Source: Hirsutella rhossiliensis
Taxonomy: Eukaryota > Ascomycota > Sordariomycetes > Hypocreales > Ophiocordycipitaceae
Length of the DNA: 64,000 nucleotides
NCBI RefSeq assembly: GCF_020360975.1
Contig: NW_025408668.1
Location: forward strand, 3,534,001-3,598,000
Direction: 5' to 3'
Shown here: positions 32,440 to 42,530 of the stretch, in pieces
Layout: each line of letters opens with the position of its first letter
Position numbering within the stretch: position 1 is the stretch's first letter
Notes under the pieces: model-generated
Told to the model about the DNA's origin: nothing
Database searches by the model: none
What the model saw: only the letters and a program-made list of their open reading frames with translations
Program-made: the position numbers and the translations under genes

Positions 32440-33697
32440 GTTCTATACTTACGTAGGGTTTTAAAAGTACTTATCCTTTAAACCTAACTAAGAAGGCGTC
32501 GTATTATACCTTTATTCAGAAGTATATTATATAATCTAGGTAGATATATAATATCTATAAAATATACTTATAGTGCTTATAAGTAAGTAGTATTTATAGA
32601 TCGTCTTTAAATTCTCCTTATAGTTACTATTCTCGTTATAGAGCTATAAAGGTATCGACTATAGCAATAGCTATAGTATAGTCTCCTCTATATAGTACCG
32701 GTTAATACTAAATTAATATAGCTTATTAGTTTTCTATAAGAATTTAAGGTATTTATTAAGTTTTAATTTTAAGTATTTCTTTAAATTCTTCGAAGTATAG
32801 AGCGTATTCTTTAATCGTAGTATTTTCCCTTAGTAGCGAGGGTAATAGTATAAGTTCGTTCTTATCTTCTATTTCTCTAGGTATTTCTTATTTTTTAGAG
32901 CTTATATTATCGATACTTTATTATTCCTTTTTAGGTTATTATCTAAGTTTCGTAAGTATAAGGGCTACGTCTATATCTTCTTTATTATATTATTTATAGA
33001 CTGCCCGTTATTATTATCGATTTTTATTTTATATATCTTCCTAGAATTATTTACCGTTCTTCTTAATCTAGTCTTAGGAGACTCCTTTAAGATAGGGGTA
33101 TTTTAGTTCTATAAATTTAACTTATTTCTATATTTTAGGATCCTTTTATTATATTATTATAAGGGTTTTCTTTAGTTACTTTAGGAACTATTTAATACCG
33201 TTTTTATCGCTTAAGTATACTATATATTTATCGTCGTAGTATATAGTCTAACTAAGGAGTTTATACTTTAGTTCCTATCTATTAGTAGCGTTTAAGTATT
33301 TCTTACTTTCTAGGGCTAGTACTTAGTAGGTTTTCTTCTCCTTATAAGGTTATCTATATTCTTTAAAGTAATATCTATATTTCCTATAGTTAAAATACTT
33401 TCCTTTACTTTTCTATATTACGTTTAGATTTATCCTACCTAGGTTAGTTATATAGGCATAGGTAATAGGAGTTTCGCGCTTCTTTTTATAGTTAGCGCGT
33501 CGGTTAAAGTTATTCCTATAAGAAAGGTTTTAGTTTCCTCTTCCTTATTTCTTTTCTTAGTATCGCGTATACTATCTATCGTCGATTCGTACTACTATAG
33601 TAATATAGTCCGAGAGGTTATTAGGTCGATTTTCCTTATAGAGTTCGTCCTTAACTTCTTCTTTAAGCCTATTATAGAATTATAATATAAGAGGTTC
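32440..33697 (-). pseudogene. Gag region of the large gypsy element
   Basis: The minus strand resumes the host element after chromovirus 2. At about 33350-33400 it reads YFNYRKYRYYFKEYR, the shape of a CCHC zinc knuckle whose cysteines have become tyrosine (TGT/TGC to TAT/TAC), a direct RIP product. The rest is stop-ridden and TA-rich. Confidence 0.6.
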
Positions 33698-33702
33698 GTT
33701 AT

Positions 33703-33904
33703 TGTAGGAATGTATCTATCTAGTGGTGTGACCAACCATGGTTGGCACGTGACCCGTACGGTCACGTGTGCGGCTGAGGGCAGCGTGCCCCCTTTCTCCA
33801 CGCTGGCCTCTGCCTCCTTAGATAGAGAATCAAGACGAATACAACATCACAGGCTAACCCTAGTACCGTCTCATTGCAGCAGCTGCCGCAGGTGCCTACC
33901 CACA
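33703..33904 (+). repeat. 5' LTR of the nested copia element
   Basis: It runs TGTAGGAATG...CTACCCACA and contains two copies of a CACGTG-type core within ACCATGGTTGGCACGTGACC and GGTCACGTGTG, a possible bHLH/bZIP-type binding palindrome. Confidence 0.95.
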
Positions 33905-34348
33905 CTGATCAGTGACCGGCCCACGCCCGTCACAGACAGCTAAGTAGAAGAGACAAATTCTCAACCTTCGAAGGTGCTATAGTCCGCGTCACTTTACTGT
34001 GGCCCTGAGTAGCGCTCAGAAGAAGGTTATTTGTGCTAAGAACAAGGAATCTCCCGCTGGTTTGCCCAGCCGCGCGAGAGTCCTTCCAACTGTTGATTAC
34101 GATCGCCCGCTAGTTTGCCTAGCCGTGAGCACCGGAATCGACAGGCGACCACATCGCAAACAACTAGTAAGAACGTTCGACCCTTGACGTTAAGTAGCAA
34201 GATCCCCGTCAGTTCAGTCTGGCCGCGAACGACCTACTTAGTACGCGACGCTCGACCTCCTATTAGCGACAACTCGTATACGAAGAGACCAATACGAACC
34301 CCACATCGTCTCATTCATTTGATCACGATAGCCCTGACCGCCCGAGCT

Positions 34349-35248
34349 ATGTCCCCAGAAGCCCAGCTCGAAGAAATATGCGACCAGATGCAGGCACTAG
34401 ACATCCAAGCATCCGCATTCCGACAAATTAATATCGACCTTTGGGACAACGATATCACACACGACGAAAAGGACAAGATCGCAGTAACGACATATGTGGC
34501 AAAGTTCATATTCATCGTTCAATCTGGCAGTGATCAAGGATACGACCTCCTTGGTTACTTCCAACAGCATTTTGAAGAATGGACCGAAGACACATGGGAC
34601 CGCGCCCCGAATGAATACAAGAGAGCCCTCAGGAAACTACTAAGGAAAGAGGTATCTACACAGGTTCACAAAGGGGAAATTGCAACACAATTTCTCATAT
34701 TACAAACTATCGAGAACCCACAAACCTGGCCAGAGCAGGAGTTTACGGAGATGGTGTTTGATGAGAGGACTGCTGCCTTCAGGAGGCAGACAGCATTACT
34801 AGGATCAAATGCTTCCACTAATCCCCATCCGTCTCAACCTCCTTCACCATCAGTTACGCCCTTAGCAGCACCTCATCAAGGTCTTAACGAACCACAACCT
34901 ATTAAGACCCTAACGAGCCCTCCTAACGCACCTACTCCTGCTCCGACTATCCAAGATAAACCTGCTCCGACCTCTCTTACTATTCATCCGACTTCCTACC
35001 GCTTCCAGAACCCCGATCTCGTCCAACCCGTCACCAACCCCATCCCCGAACACTTATCCGGCCCTGCAACCTTTGGAGAATACATGAAACTCCCCCCGGA
35101 TAACATCCCGAACGCTATCGTCGATAGCGACATCCAGCAGAAGTTTATGAAGACCTGGAACAAAGATCGGAACTACACAGGAGAGCCGTACGATCTCCTT
35201 GATGATAAGCTCCGCCTCTTCTTAGCAACTGCTCTCATATCCAAGTGA
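34349..35248 (+). CDS. Copia gag-like protein, 5' part
   Basis: From ATG 34349 (MSPEAQLEEICDQMQALDIQ) 299 codons are open to TGA 35246-35248. The N-terminal part is acidic and helical, with a Pro/Ser/Thr-rich linker (residues about 150-215). The C-terminal part (FGEYMKLPPDNIPNAIVDSD...DKLRLFLATAL) resembles the capsid start of fungal copia gags. The protein continues in other frames after 35248, where FDKLQLCQRALGR and a zinc knuckle are found. The frame is open upstream to 34115, but the first ATG with coding-like sequence is 34349. Confidence 0.7.
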   Translation: MSPEAQLEEICDQMQALDIQASAFRQINIDLWDNDITHDEKDKIAVTTYVAKFIFIVQSGSDQGYDLLGYFQQHFEEWTEDTWDRAPNEYKRALRKLLRKEVSTQVHKGEIATQFLILQTIENPQTWPEQEFTEMVFDERTAAFRRQTALLGSNASTNPHPSQPPSPSVTPLAAPHQGLNEPQPIKTLTSPPNAPTPAPTIQDKPAPTSLTIHPTSYRFQNPDLVQPVTNPIPEHLSGPATFGEYMKLPPDNIPNAIVDSDIQQKFMKTWNKDRNYTGEPYDLLDDKLRLFLATALISK

Positions 35249-35249
35249 A

Positions 35250-36050
35250 ACCGTCACAATTTCACGCACTCTTTCCCGGATCCTGATGGAAGAGCCCAAA
35301 GATTCTATCTTGATAAGATCACATGGGCTACGACGTTCCGACAAGCGTATGATATCTTCAAACAACACTTTGACACGGAAGTCAACCATGTCCACTACCA
35401 TACTGACTGGACAACAATAACCTTTAACTCCATCCGTGCCCAAGATGCTTCGAAGACCCCCCACGAAGTGCTTCAAACCCTCTTTGATAAGCTTCAGCTC
35501 TGCCAACGAGCCCTTGGCAGGAGTACGGAGGAGACCTTCTACTGCGTACAACGCTTATGAAAGCATGCCGTGGAGTACCCGAACTCCAATACGCTCTTTT
35601 CAAACCCGCCGATAACGTCGAGCACCTTCTGCAGATCTTCGTGCATCCGTTGAAACCCATCTTGCCCTCATAACAACTTCTCAATTTCCCTTGACTTTGC
35701 TGGATCATTTGATCATAACGATCCACACCATCAGTACTACCTCGACCGTCGATACAATAACAACCGCTCGAGGTAGATACGGATATTCAGGTCAACGACC
35801 CAGCCGCGGATACAGACAAAGCTACAACCGTGGAAACTACCGGCCTCAAAGCCGTAGTAACTACAATCATAGCTACAGTAACCGAAACTGGACGAAGAAG
35901 TGTTTTGTTTGTGGACAAGAAGGCTGTTGGTCAACTAAACACTCTACGGATGAACGGCAAAGGCCAAGGACCAACATATCACTCAATGTCACTTCATAGG
36001 TGTACAACTCACGGACATCGGAGGCTATATTCTAGACTACGAAGGTCATG
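35250..36050 (+). pseudogene. Copia gag C-terminus with zinc knuckle, frameshifted
   Basis: Pieces of capsid lie in two frames at 35260-35560. At about 35893-35980 the frame starting 35691 gives a Gly/Arg/Tyr/Asn-rich RNA-binding-like stretch and then KKCFVCGQEGCWSTKHSTDE, the zinc-knuckle variant seen in fungal copia elements. Several indels break continuity. Confidence 0.65.
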
Positions 36051-36052
36051 AG

Positions 36053-36433
36053 ATGAGCAGCTTTGATGACACTGAAGATACATGGGAAGAACATGACAAT
36101 AGCACCAACGATCACCCGGAACAATGGCAAGCAAGCCAAATGCTCTGTCAACAGGCATTCAATCATTTGATCACAGGAGAAGACGTCTATCAGACGGATC
36201 AAACCGTTGTTCCAGCCTCGCAATTTATTATTGAAGATCGCTATTCAAGGGATAGATTCCAAGGTATCATGATCGACACAGGTGCAGCAACATTTTCCAC
36301 AGCAGGATACTCTCAGTACATCGCCCTACAACGAGAAGACCCTTCTGTAGCTCTCGACAGCTCCACATCCGGCCAGGCCTCCATCAAATTCGGCAACAGC
36401 GACGCCATCCACCCTCGGCACAGTCGCCCTTAA
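36053..36433 (+). pseudogene. Copia aspartic protease region
   Basis: The frame contains RFQGIMIDTGAATFSTAGYS: the catalytic D-T-G lies at residues about 75-77, followed by the copia-type STAG..Q segment. The frame is lost at 36433, shortly before the C-terminal strand of the protease; the next frame begins with a LADMDRLGIYFNN segment. Confidence 0.7.
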
Positions 36434-36483
36434 CACACCCTCGGAAGGATCACGTTCCACGTCCTTCAAACCCCAACTCCCTT

Positions 36484-37386
36484 TTGCTCTGCCTTGCTGA
36501 TATGGACCGGCTTGGTATCTATTTCAACAACATCACAGATACCATCAATTGTACTAATCATTGTACTAATCGCCCTACAAGCATTCCAGTCGTACGCAAA
36601 TGGGGACATCCCTGGTTCTTCCTTACGAAAGATGAAGAGTCCATCTCGTTTCTTACGGAAACAGAGATTCGTACACTTCACCGACGCTTTGGACACCCAG
36701 CAGTCCCTAGGCTCCATCACCTCTTGAAGCAAGCCGGGCACAGTGACGTCTCGATAGACACATTAGAGACTATCTCTAAGTTCTGTCACCACTGTCAAAT
36801 GCACTCACAAGCCCCACGCCGCTTCAAGTTCACCCTTAACGATGATCAAGAGTTCAACTACGAAATCATCGTTGATGTGATGCACCTAGGAACACCACAA
36901 CGCCCTGTTCTACACGTTGTGGACTCAGCTACTGCTTTCCAAGGAGCCAGATTTTTACCGTCAATGTCAGCTAAAGATACATGGGAGACCCTCCGGACCC
37001 TCTGGATCGACACGTATCTTGGACCTCCTGATACCCTCCGTCATGATGCAGGAACTAACTTTGCTTCTCTCGAATTCCGGAACGAAGCAAAGATTATGGG
37101 AATCAAATGCTCTCAAGTACCTGTTGAGACGCATTGGTCCATTGGAAAGATTGAACGCTATCACGCACCCCTCCGACGCGCCTTTAACATCCTCCATGCT
37201 GAGATTGGCCACACCACTTCCGCCGAAACAGTCCTTCAAATGGCTGTTAAAGCAATCAATGATACGGCAGGACCTGACGGTCTTGTGCCTACGTTGCTTG
37301 TTTTCGGCGCATACCCTCGCGTATCTACAGACTTGCCCCTTCCGCTTCTACCCTCAAAAGATCGGAAGCTATGCAGAAAGCGATGA
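36484..37386 (+). CDS. Copia integrase
   Basis: 300 codons containing the pre-integrase zinc site (H66, H71, C101, C104: LHRRFGH...CHHC) and the DDE core with D131 (IIVDVMHL), D188 (LRHDAGTNF) and E224 (IGKIERYHAP). Length and motif spacing are normal. The C-terminal part continues in another frame at 37400-37640. Role: insertion of copia cDNA. Confidence 0.85.
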   Translation: MLCLADMDRLGIYFNNITDTINCTNHCTNRPTSIPVVRKWGHPWFFLTKDEESISFLTETEIRTLHRRFGHPAVPRLHHLLKQAGHSDVSIDTLETISKFCHHCQMHSQAPRRFKFTLNDDQEFNYEIIVDVMHLGTPQRPVLHVVDSATAFQGARFLPSMSAKDTWETLRTLWIDTYLGPPDTLRHDAGTNFASLEFRNEAKIMGIKCSQVPVETHWSIGKIERYHAPLRRAFNILHAEIGHTTSAETVLQMAVKAINDTAGPDGLVPTLLVFGAYPRVSTDLPLPLLPSKDRKLCRKR

Positions 37387-37779
37387 AAATGCTCCGCCAA
37401 CTCTCGGCAGAAAGACGAGTTAAGGATGCCCTCCATGCACGCAACGGCCCGAGCACGACAGAAGTGCTATCCCTCCCGCTGCAAAGTGAAGTTCGCGTTT
37501 GAGAGAGAAAGACGGTTGGCAAGGACCCTTCAAGATTGCATCGATTGATACCCATAACATCACCATTGACACAGTCAACGGCCCCAAGTCTTTCGATCGA
37601 CCCTTGTACAACCGTATCTGCGTGATGATACCACTCTTTCCGACCCTACACACGACACAGACCCTCAGGCATTCGTTCAGATCTTAATGAACAACCGGCT
37701 CAAGACCCCGTTAAGACCCTAACGGACCTGCCTGCCCGACCCGAACCCCGCCCCCGCAAGAGAGGACGCCCACCAGGAT

Positions 37780-38630
37780 CAAAGAACAAGCCAAAGGATT
37801 TGATCATGATGGCCCAAGCCGTAGACCGAGCTTGACCCAAAAGGAGGAAGATGCACAAGCTCTTTCCTCAAGCTACGGTCTGATGGCATAATCACCTCTC
37901 CTGGTGACCCTTCGAAGAATCCGATAACAAAGAGATTACTGACCTCGTTGGCCGCGGTGTATTCCAATTTGAACGATACGATCAAATGAGTCATGGAAAC
38001 TATAGAATCTTTCGCTCTCGAATGGTTCGTGAAGTCAAAGGAATCAACACTAAGCCCTACGAAAAGTCTCGACTTGTTATTCAAGGACATAACGACTTTG
38101 AGAAGACCACCCTCCTGACGCAATCTCCGACAATTCAACGCGTTAGCCAGAGACTCATCCTCGCTATTGCCCCCGGACTTCTTCAAAACTACGGCATAAC
38201 CCTCTCCTCCGTGATATCACTCAGGCATACCCGCAATCCCAGACCAAGCTTTCCGGACCATTCTTACGTATTTGCCCACGGAACTACAAGGCAAATACCC
38301 TAACGGAACAATTATTCGTGTTATTAAGCCCCTGTACGGTATCGCAGAAGCCGGAGTCCATTGGTTCCGCACATATCAGCAGCATCACCTCGAAAAGCTG
38401 GATATGTCTACCTCCACCTATGACTCCTGCCTACTGATTTCGAATACTGGCCCTGACACGCTCGGTATTGTTGAATGCAAACTGATGACACCCTCATCCT
38501 TGGAACGAACAACTTTTCTACCCGTGAAGAAGAAGAGCTACAAAGGCAGAATTTCGTTCCAAGCCCAAGACTGACATCACATACGGAACAACGGTTGACT
38601 TTAATGGTGCAAGACTGACGTTGCTGAATA
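37780..38630 (+). pseudogene. Copia reverse transcriptase, frameshifted
   Basis: Fragments in different frames: the segment from 37986 (FRSRMVREVKGINTKPYEKS, RLVIQGHND), then ANGTIIRVIKPLYGIAEAG-like sequence at about 38290-38400 and an active-site box at 38484-38489. The box reads Q-T-D-D in the correct frame rather than the usual Y/F-V-D-D; the two aspartates are kept. At least three frameshifts. Confidence 0.75.
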
Positions 38631-39458
38631 ATAACCCCTTAAGAAAGGATCCCTTTACTTCAACAGAAGGGACAAGCAGCAAAATGACCACCATTGACCC
38701 TAAAGCAATTGATCGTCACCAGCGCTACGTTGAGGAACGAGCGCGAGCCTCATACATTGCTTCAATTGCTCAACCGGAAGCTTCTTTCGATGTTTCAGTC
38801 GCCGCCCAAGTACAGACCCCTGAGGATAAAGATTACGCAATTTTGAACAAGCGACTGCAATGGCAAATGGATCACCAACTACGTGGCCTCACGTACAAAC
38901 CAATTGATCTAGCTACTGCAAAGCTGATGGTTTTCACCGATGGTTCTTTCGCAAACAACAAGGACTTATCCTCCCAACTAGGATTCGTCATTGCCCTCGT
39001 TAACGAGACAAACCACAAAGAAAAACAGTTCGAGATTAGTGGTAACATCGTACACTGGAGTTCAACAAAGTGCAAACGTGTTACCCGTAGCGTCCTAGCA
39101 TCAGAGATCTACGGTATGGCCAACGGATTCGACATAGGCATCTCCCTTGCGATGACTATGAAGATAATTACGGAACGACTCAACCTTCCTCCTATCCCTC
39201 TCATCGTCTGTACGGATTCGTACTCTCTACGAATGCCTAGTCAAGCTCGGTACGACGAAGGGAAAACGATTGATGATTGATATCATGGCCCTTCGCCAGT
39301 CATACGAGAAGAGAGAGATAACAGATATTCGTTGGATCAACGGCGCAGACAACCCAGCAGATGCAATGACGAAAGCATCACCAAACCGAGCCCTGGAACG
39401 CTTCATCGATACCAATAGTCTGACAATTCGAGTCGAAGGATACGTACAACGTTCCTAA
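38621..39458 (+). pseudogene. Copia RNase H, two overlapping frames
   Basis: 38621-39280 contains KLMVFTDGSFANN (first catalytic Asp, residue 107), LASEIYGMANG (Glu) and IVCTDSYSLR (Asp). A frameshift near 39265-39280 moves into 39270-39458, which carries ITDIRWINGADNPADAMTK, the fourth acidic site of copia RNase H. One indel separates the two. Confidence 0.8.
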
Positions 39459-39495
39459 CCGCTCCTTATACCTATGATCAAATGATTGCTCCTAT

Positions 39496-40461
39496 CAGGA
39501 AGACAGACTTGCAAATAGATAAATCAAATCAAATCCGGGGTCCAATTTGATTTGATTTGGATAGCAAAATCATGGATCTGATTTGATTTGATTTGATTTG
39601 AATCGATTTGGATCTCATTTGGATATCTGGATAGCCCCACTTTTTTCCCACGACAAAATACATTGAGCCGCTCCTATACCTTAAGGTCCGCTTTGATAAG
39701 GTCCGCTTTGAGGCGGCCTCTCTGAGCTGCGGCCATCTGTCCGGCAAGGCTAAATATTCTCTCCGGCTCTGAAGACATCGCCGGAATGGAAAAGAGGTCG
39801 ATTGCCATTCGCGACAGGCGTGGATATTGGCGTCTGCGGAGAAGCCAGTACTGGATGGGATTGTCCACAAGACAATCGCCCGGATCGGTACTGCCCACCC
39901 ATTCTGCGTACTCGTCACGCATGGAGGACGGTGAGGGCGCAGGTTGGGCGCCAAGTTTCCTAATTGAGGTCATGAAGTCATCTAGGTCCGTTGTCTTCCT
40001 TGCAGCTGTGGGCTCCTCGGGTATCGTATCTTGCTCGACCGCGAGGGTTCGGTACTCCTCCCATATGCGCCATTGCAGCAGTCAAGTGCAGAGCTGTCCC
40101 ATTTTGGCCATCGGCTACAAATATCTCCCCCCGTAATATGGCAGATGCACCCAAAGATATATTTCACGATCAAACGTGTCAGGTAAAACACAAAAGAAAG
40201 CTTGGTGACACGGCCTGGAAAGCAACTGCCCGTAATTAGCGACCACTCTAGGCCAGGCAGGGCTGGCTCCCAAAACTATTGGCCCAGGTCGCCATTGTGG
40301 GGCGTATCCAAATAATCAGATATCCAAATAAATTTGGGTGTTGCGATTTGATTTGATTTGATTCAGCGCAGGGGCAATTTGATTTGATTTGATTTGGATT
40401 AATTTGATTTAATTTGATTTGATTTGATTATGATTTATCTATTTGCAAGTCTGCAGGAAGA
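39496..40461. mobile_element. Non-autonomous hAT transposon (950 bp) with 8-bp target duplication
   Basis: The element runs 39504-40453 with terminal repeats CAGACTTGCAAATAGATAAA at both ends, bounded by the 8-bp duplication CAGGAAGA (39496-39503, 40454-40461), which is diagnostic for hAT. Next to each end are arrays of AATCAAATC-type subterminal repeats, the kind of sites bound by hAT transposases. It interrupts the copia element downstream of RNase H, so it is the youngest insertion in the nest. Confidence 0.93.
39674..40090 (-). pseudogene. hAT transposase C-terminal remnant inside the 950-bp element
   Basis: The minus strand reads WRIWEEYRTLAVEQ, then DLDDFMTSIRKL, then the hAT dimerisation signature NPIQYWLLRRRQYPRLSRMA and IPAMSSEPERIFSLAGQ. 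Only the C-terminal 130 or so residues remain; the BED finger and catalytic core are absent. The element therefore needs transposase in trans, and the remnant shows it derives from an autonomous parent by internal deletion. Confidence 0.88.
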
Positions 40462-40567
40462 CCCCTTCACTTCTTCCCAGATATCTACAGCTAAGAACAA
40501 GACGTCGGACCCACTTTTTGGCAATAATGACACACGCCCCTCACGGCACATAAAGAAGAGTTGCCTG

Positions 40568-40769
40568 TGTAGGAATGTATCTATCTAGTGGTGTGACCAA
40601 CCATGGTTGGCACGTGACCCGTACGGTCACGTGTGCGGCTGAGGGCAGCGTGCCCCCTTTCTCCACGCTGGCCTCTGCCTCCTTAGATAGAGAATCAAGA
40701 CGAATACAACATCACAGGCTAACCCTAGTACCGTCTCATTGCAGCAGCTGCCGCAGGTGCCTACCCACA
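40568..40769 (+). repeat. 3' LTR of the nested copia element
   Basis: 202 bp, identical by eye to 33703-33904, preceded by a short purine tract (AAAGAAGAG) and followed by GTTAT. Confidence 0.95.
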
Positions 40770-40774
40770 GTTAT

Positions 40775-41376
40775 CTTAATTAAGCTTTAAGGTAACTTAT
40801 CGGAACTTCGTAGTATAATCCGATACTAAGATCCTTTATTAAAGTTCTCGAAGTTTTTATTTAGCTTCTTATTCCTTATTAGTTATTCTAAATACCTTCG
40901 TAATAGCTTCTTTAAATCCTTAGAAACTAGTAAAGACTTTATCTATCTTATTATCTTATCGCGCTAATTAGTTATTAAGAAAGTCCCTTATAATAGGTCT
41001 AAACTAAGTAAGTACTATTCTAGATAAATAATTCCCTATATAGAGTACCTTTTTAACTAGGTCTAAGAGTTTAATAGGGTAAAACTAGTAATAGGCCTTA
41101 AGTTAGGTAAGAAAGTCTTAAAGCGTGCTATAAGTACCGTCGAATAGTCCTAGCTATTTTAGTTTAACTACTTCTCTAAGGTCCCTAACTTATCTATTAC
41201 CTCCTTTATTCCTAAGTAACTATACCTTATATTAAAGGGTAATAATCTCGCGTATTATATCCTAAGGCGATATAATAGCTCTAAAGTTAGTTAATCTAGT
41301 TTACTATATAGGTATATTAATAGTTATAATATTGCTTAGAGTAACGCGGTATTATACTAAATAAGAGCTTTTAACG
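40775..41376 (-). pseudogene. Leader and gag start of the large gypsy element
   Basis: This RIPed sequence continues the host element after the copia insertion and matches the plus-strand copy at 17311-17687 in reverse complement. The primer-binding site lies at 41366-41374: AGCTTTTAA (plus) pairs with TTAAAAGCT at 41557-41565 in the adjacent LTR, so this family too could self-prime. Confidence 0.6.
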
Positions 41377-41877
41377 TATAACGACCGGTATTATTCCTAA
41401 GGGATAAACCTATTAAGGGGTTTATATTAATAGATATAATAGGGCGTAGTCTAAGCAATAATAAGTATATTACGTTAGTAATAAGTCGGAGGTTATAGAC
41501 CGTAGACTATAACTAGGTAATTAGAATTAAAGATAGAATTATAATAAAGATCTATATTAAAAGCTAAAGAGCTATCTATTTAAAGGAGTAAAAGTAGGTA
41601 GCTATATATACCCGTAGCCCCCTTACTATAACGATATTACCTATCGTGTTTAGCCCGTTTAGTCTACTTAGTACTAATCTAGCTAATCTAACTAATTAGA
41701 CTAATCGGTGCTCGGTTTACTTAGTATCGATCGTCCGATCTAACTAATCTAACTAATCCGTTACGTGACCTTCGTGTCAACGGTTCTTCCGTGGTCCGTA
41801 GCGCCTAGCACCCTATGCTTCGACCATGCGGCCTGTATTCTGACCGTCTTCCCCTCACGGTTGGCTGGTTCGTAATA
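41377..41877 (-). repeat. 5' LTR (501 bp) of the large gypsy element
   Basis: Collinear with 17688-18188. The first 385 bp are RIPed, but the last 115 bp (from about 41765, CCTTCGTGTCAACGG...) keep CpA and TpG, so the RIP edge falls inside the LTR. Confidence 0.8.
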
Positions 41878-42530
41878 CTAGAGTAGGAAAAGCGGAGCGG
41901 GGCGACGTTCGAGGGCGATAAAATAACTATTATTTACTTTATACGAATAGCTAAGCGCTCTAGCTTAAGTCTATTTATTATTAAAGGAAGAACGATCTAG
42001 CTATAGGAAAACGCTAAGGTACTAGGAGTAGTTATAGATATAAAACTACGATATAAGGAGTATATAGCACGAGCGGCATCGAAGGGACTAGAAACCGCTA
42101 TATAGCTAAAAAGACTACGTAGATTATCGCCCCGGGTAGCTAGGCAGTTATTTACGGCTGCGGTTGCGCCTACTATAGACTATACCTCTACTATCTAGGC
42201 TTATATATACGGAGTGAGGGAGGGCTACTATTTAAATCGAGCATAGATAGTAGGGGCGTAGGCGGTAACCGGAGCGTTCCGTACCGTGTCGACGGCAGTC
42301 GCGGAAGCAGAGGCAAGCATTCGGCCGGTGGTAAATCGGCACACTCAAGCAGCGGCGAGGTTTTAGATCAGCGTTCGTACTCTCCCGAGGGCGCATTCTC
42401 TCGCCCGGCTAGGCATCAGAGTATGCCGAAGATTCACGTCCCCACTGCAAACGATAGCTCAAGAGCATAGAGAGTCAGTAGGTCAAAGATTGGAAGTCAT
42501 TAGAGAATATGCGCCGAGAACTCTTCGACT
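41878..42530 (+). pseudogene. 3' end of a Tad1-like LINE ORF2
   Basis: The plus frame reads ENAKVLGVVIDIKLRYKEYI, ARAASKGLETAI, RLSPRVARQLFTAAVAPTID and VTGAFRTVSTAVAEAEASIR with a few TAG codons. This is the region between RT and RNase H of fungal Tad1-type non-LTR elements, and the same segment is found in the longer LINE at 58640-58960. RIP is mild and fades rightward. The 5' part is missing; the copy abuts the gypsy LTR. Confidence 0.8.

Larger units (their letters stand above)
33698..40774 (+). mobile_element. Ty1/copia retrotransposon with target duplication GTTAT, nested, not RIPed
   Basis: LTRs of 202 bp (33703-33904, 40568-40769) appear identical by eye and are flanked by GTTAT (33698-33702, 40770-40774), inserted in the RIPed gag of the large gypsy element. 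The interior holds gag, zinc knuckle, protease, integrase, RT and RNase H in copia order on the plus strand. It is free of RIP but has many frameshifts. A 950-bp hAT derivative sits between RNase H and the 3' LTR. Confidence 0.95.
17688..41877 (-). mobile_element. Large RIPed Ty3/gypsy element hosting nested insertions
   Basis: Two direct 501-bp LTRs (17688-18188 and 41377-41877) bound a minus-strand element. Read from the right: PBS, gag with zinc knuckle (33.3-33.4 kb), then RT split around 24.07 and 21.43 kb, integrase (about 19.0-20.3 kb), polypurine tract (about 18190-18210) and LTR. Removing three nested elements leaves about 7.8 kb, a normal gypsy size. Frames are destroyed by RIP, including the RT box (YLDN instead of YLDD). 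No matching target duplication is seen (GTTTA against CTAGA), so the ends may have recombined or belong to two copies. Confidence 0.75.

Noticed and set aside
39530..40440. CRISPR-like or satellite array suggested by repeated GATTTGATTT
   Set aside because: The repeats are short, without spacers, lie just inside the terminal repeats of a hAT element and are explained as its subterminal repeats.
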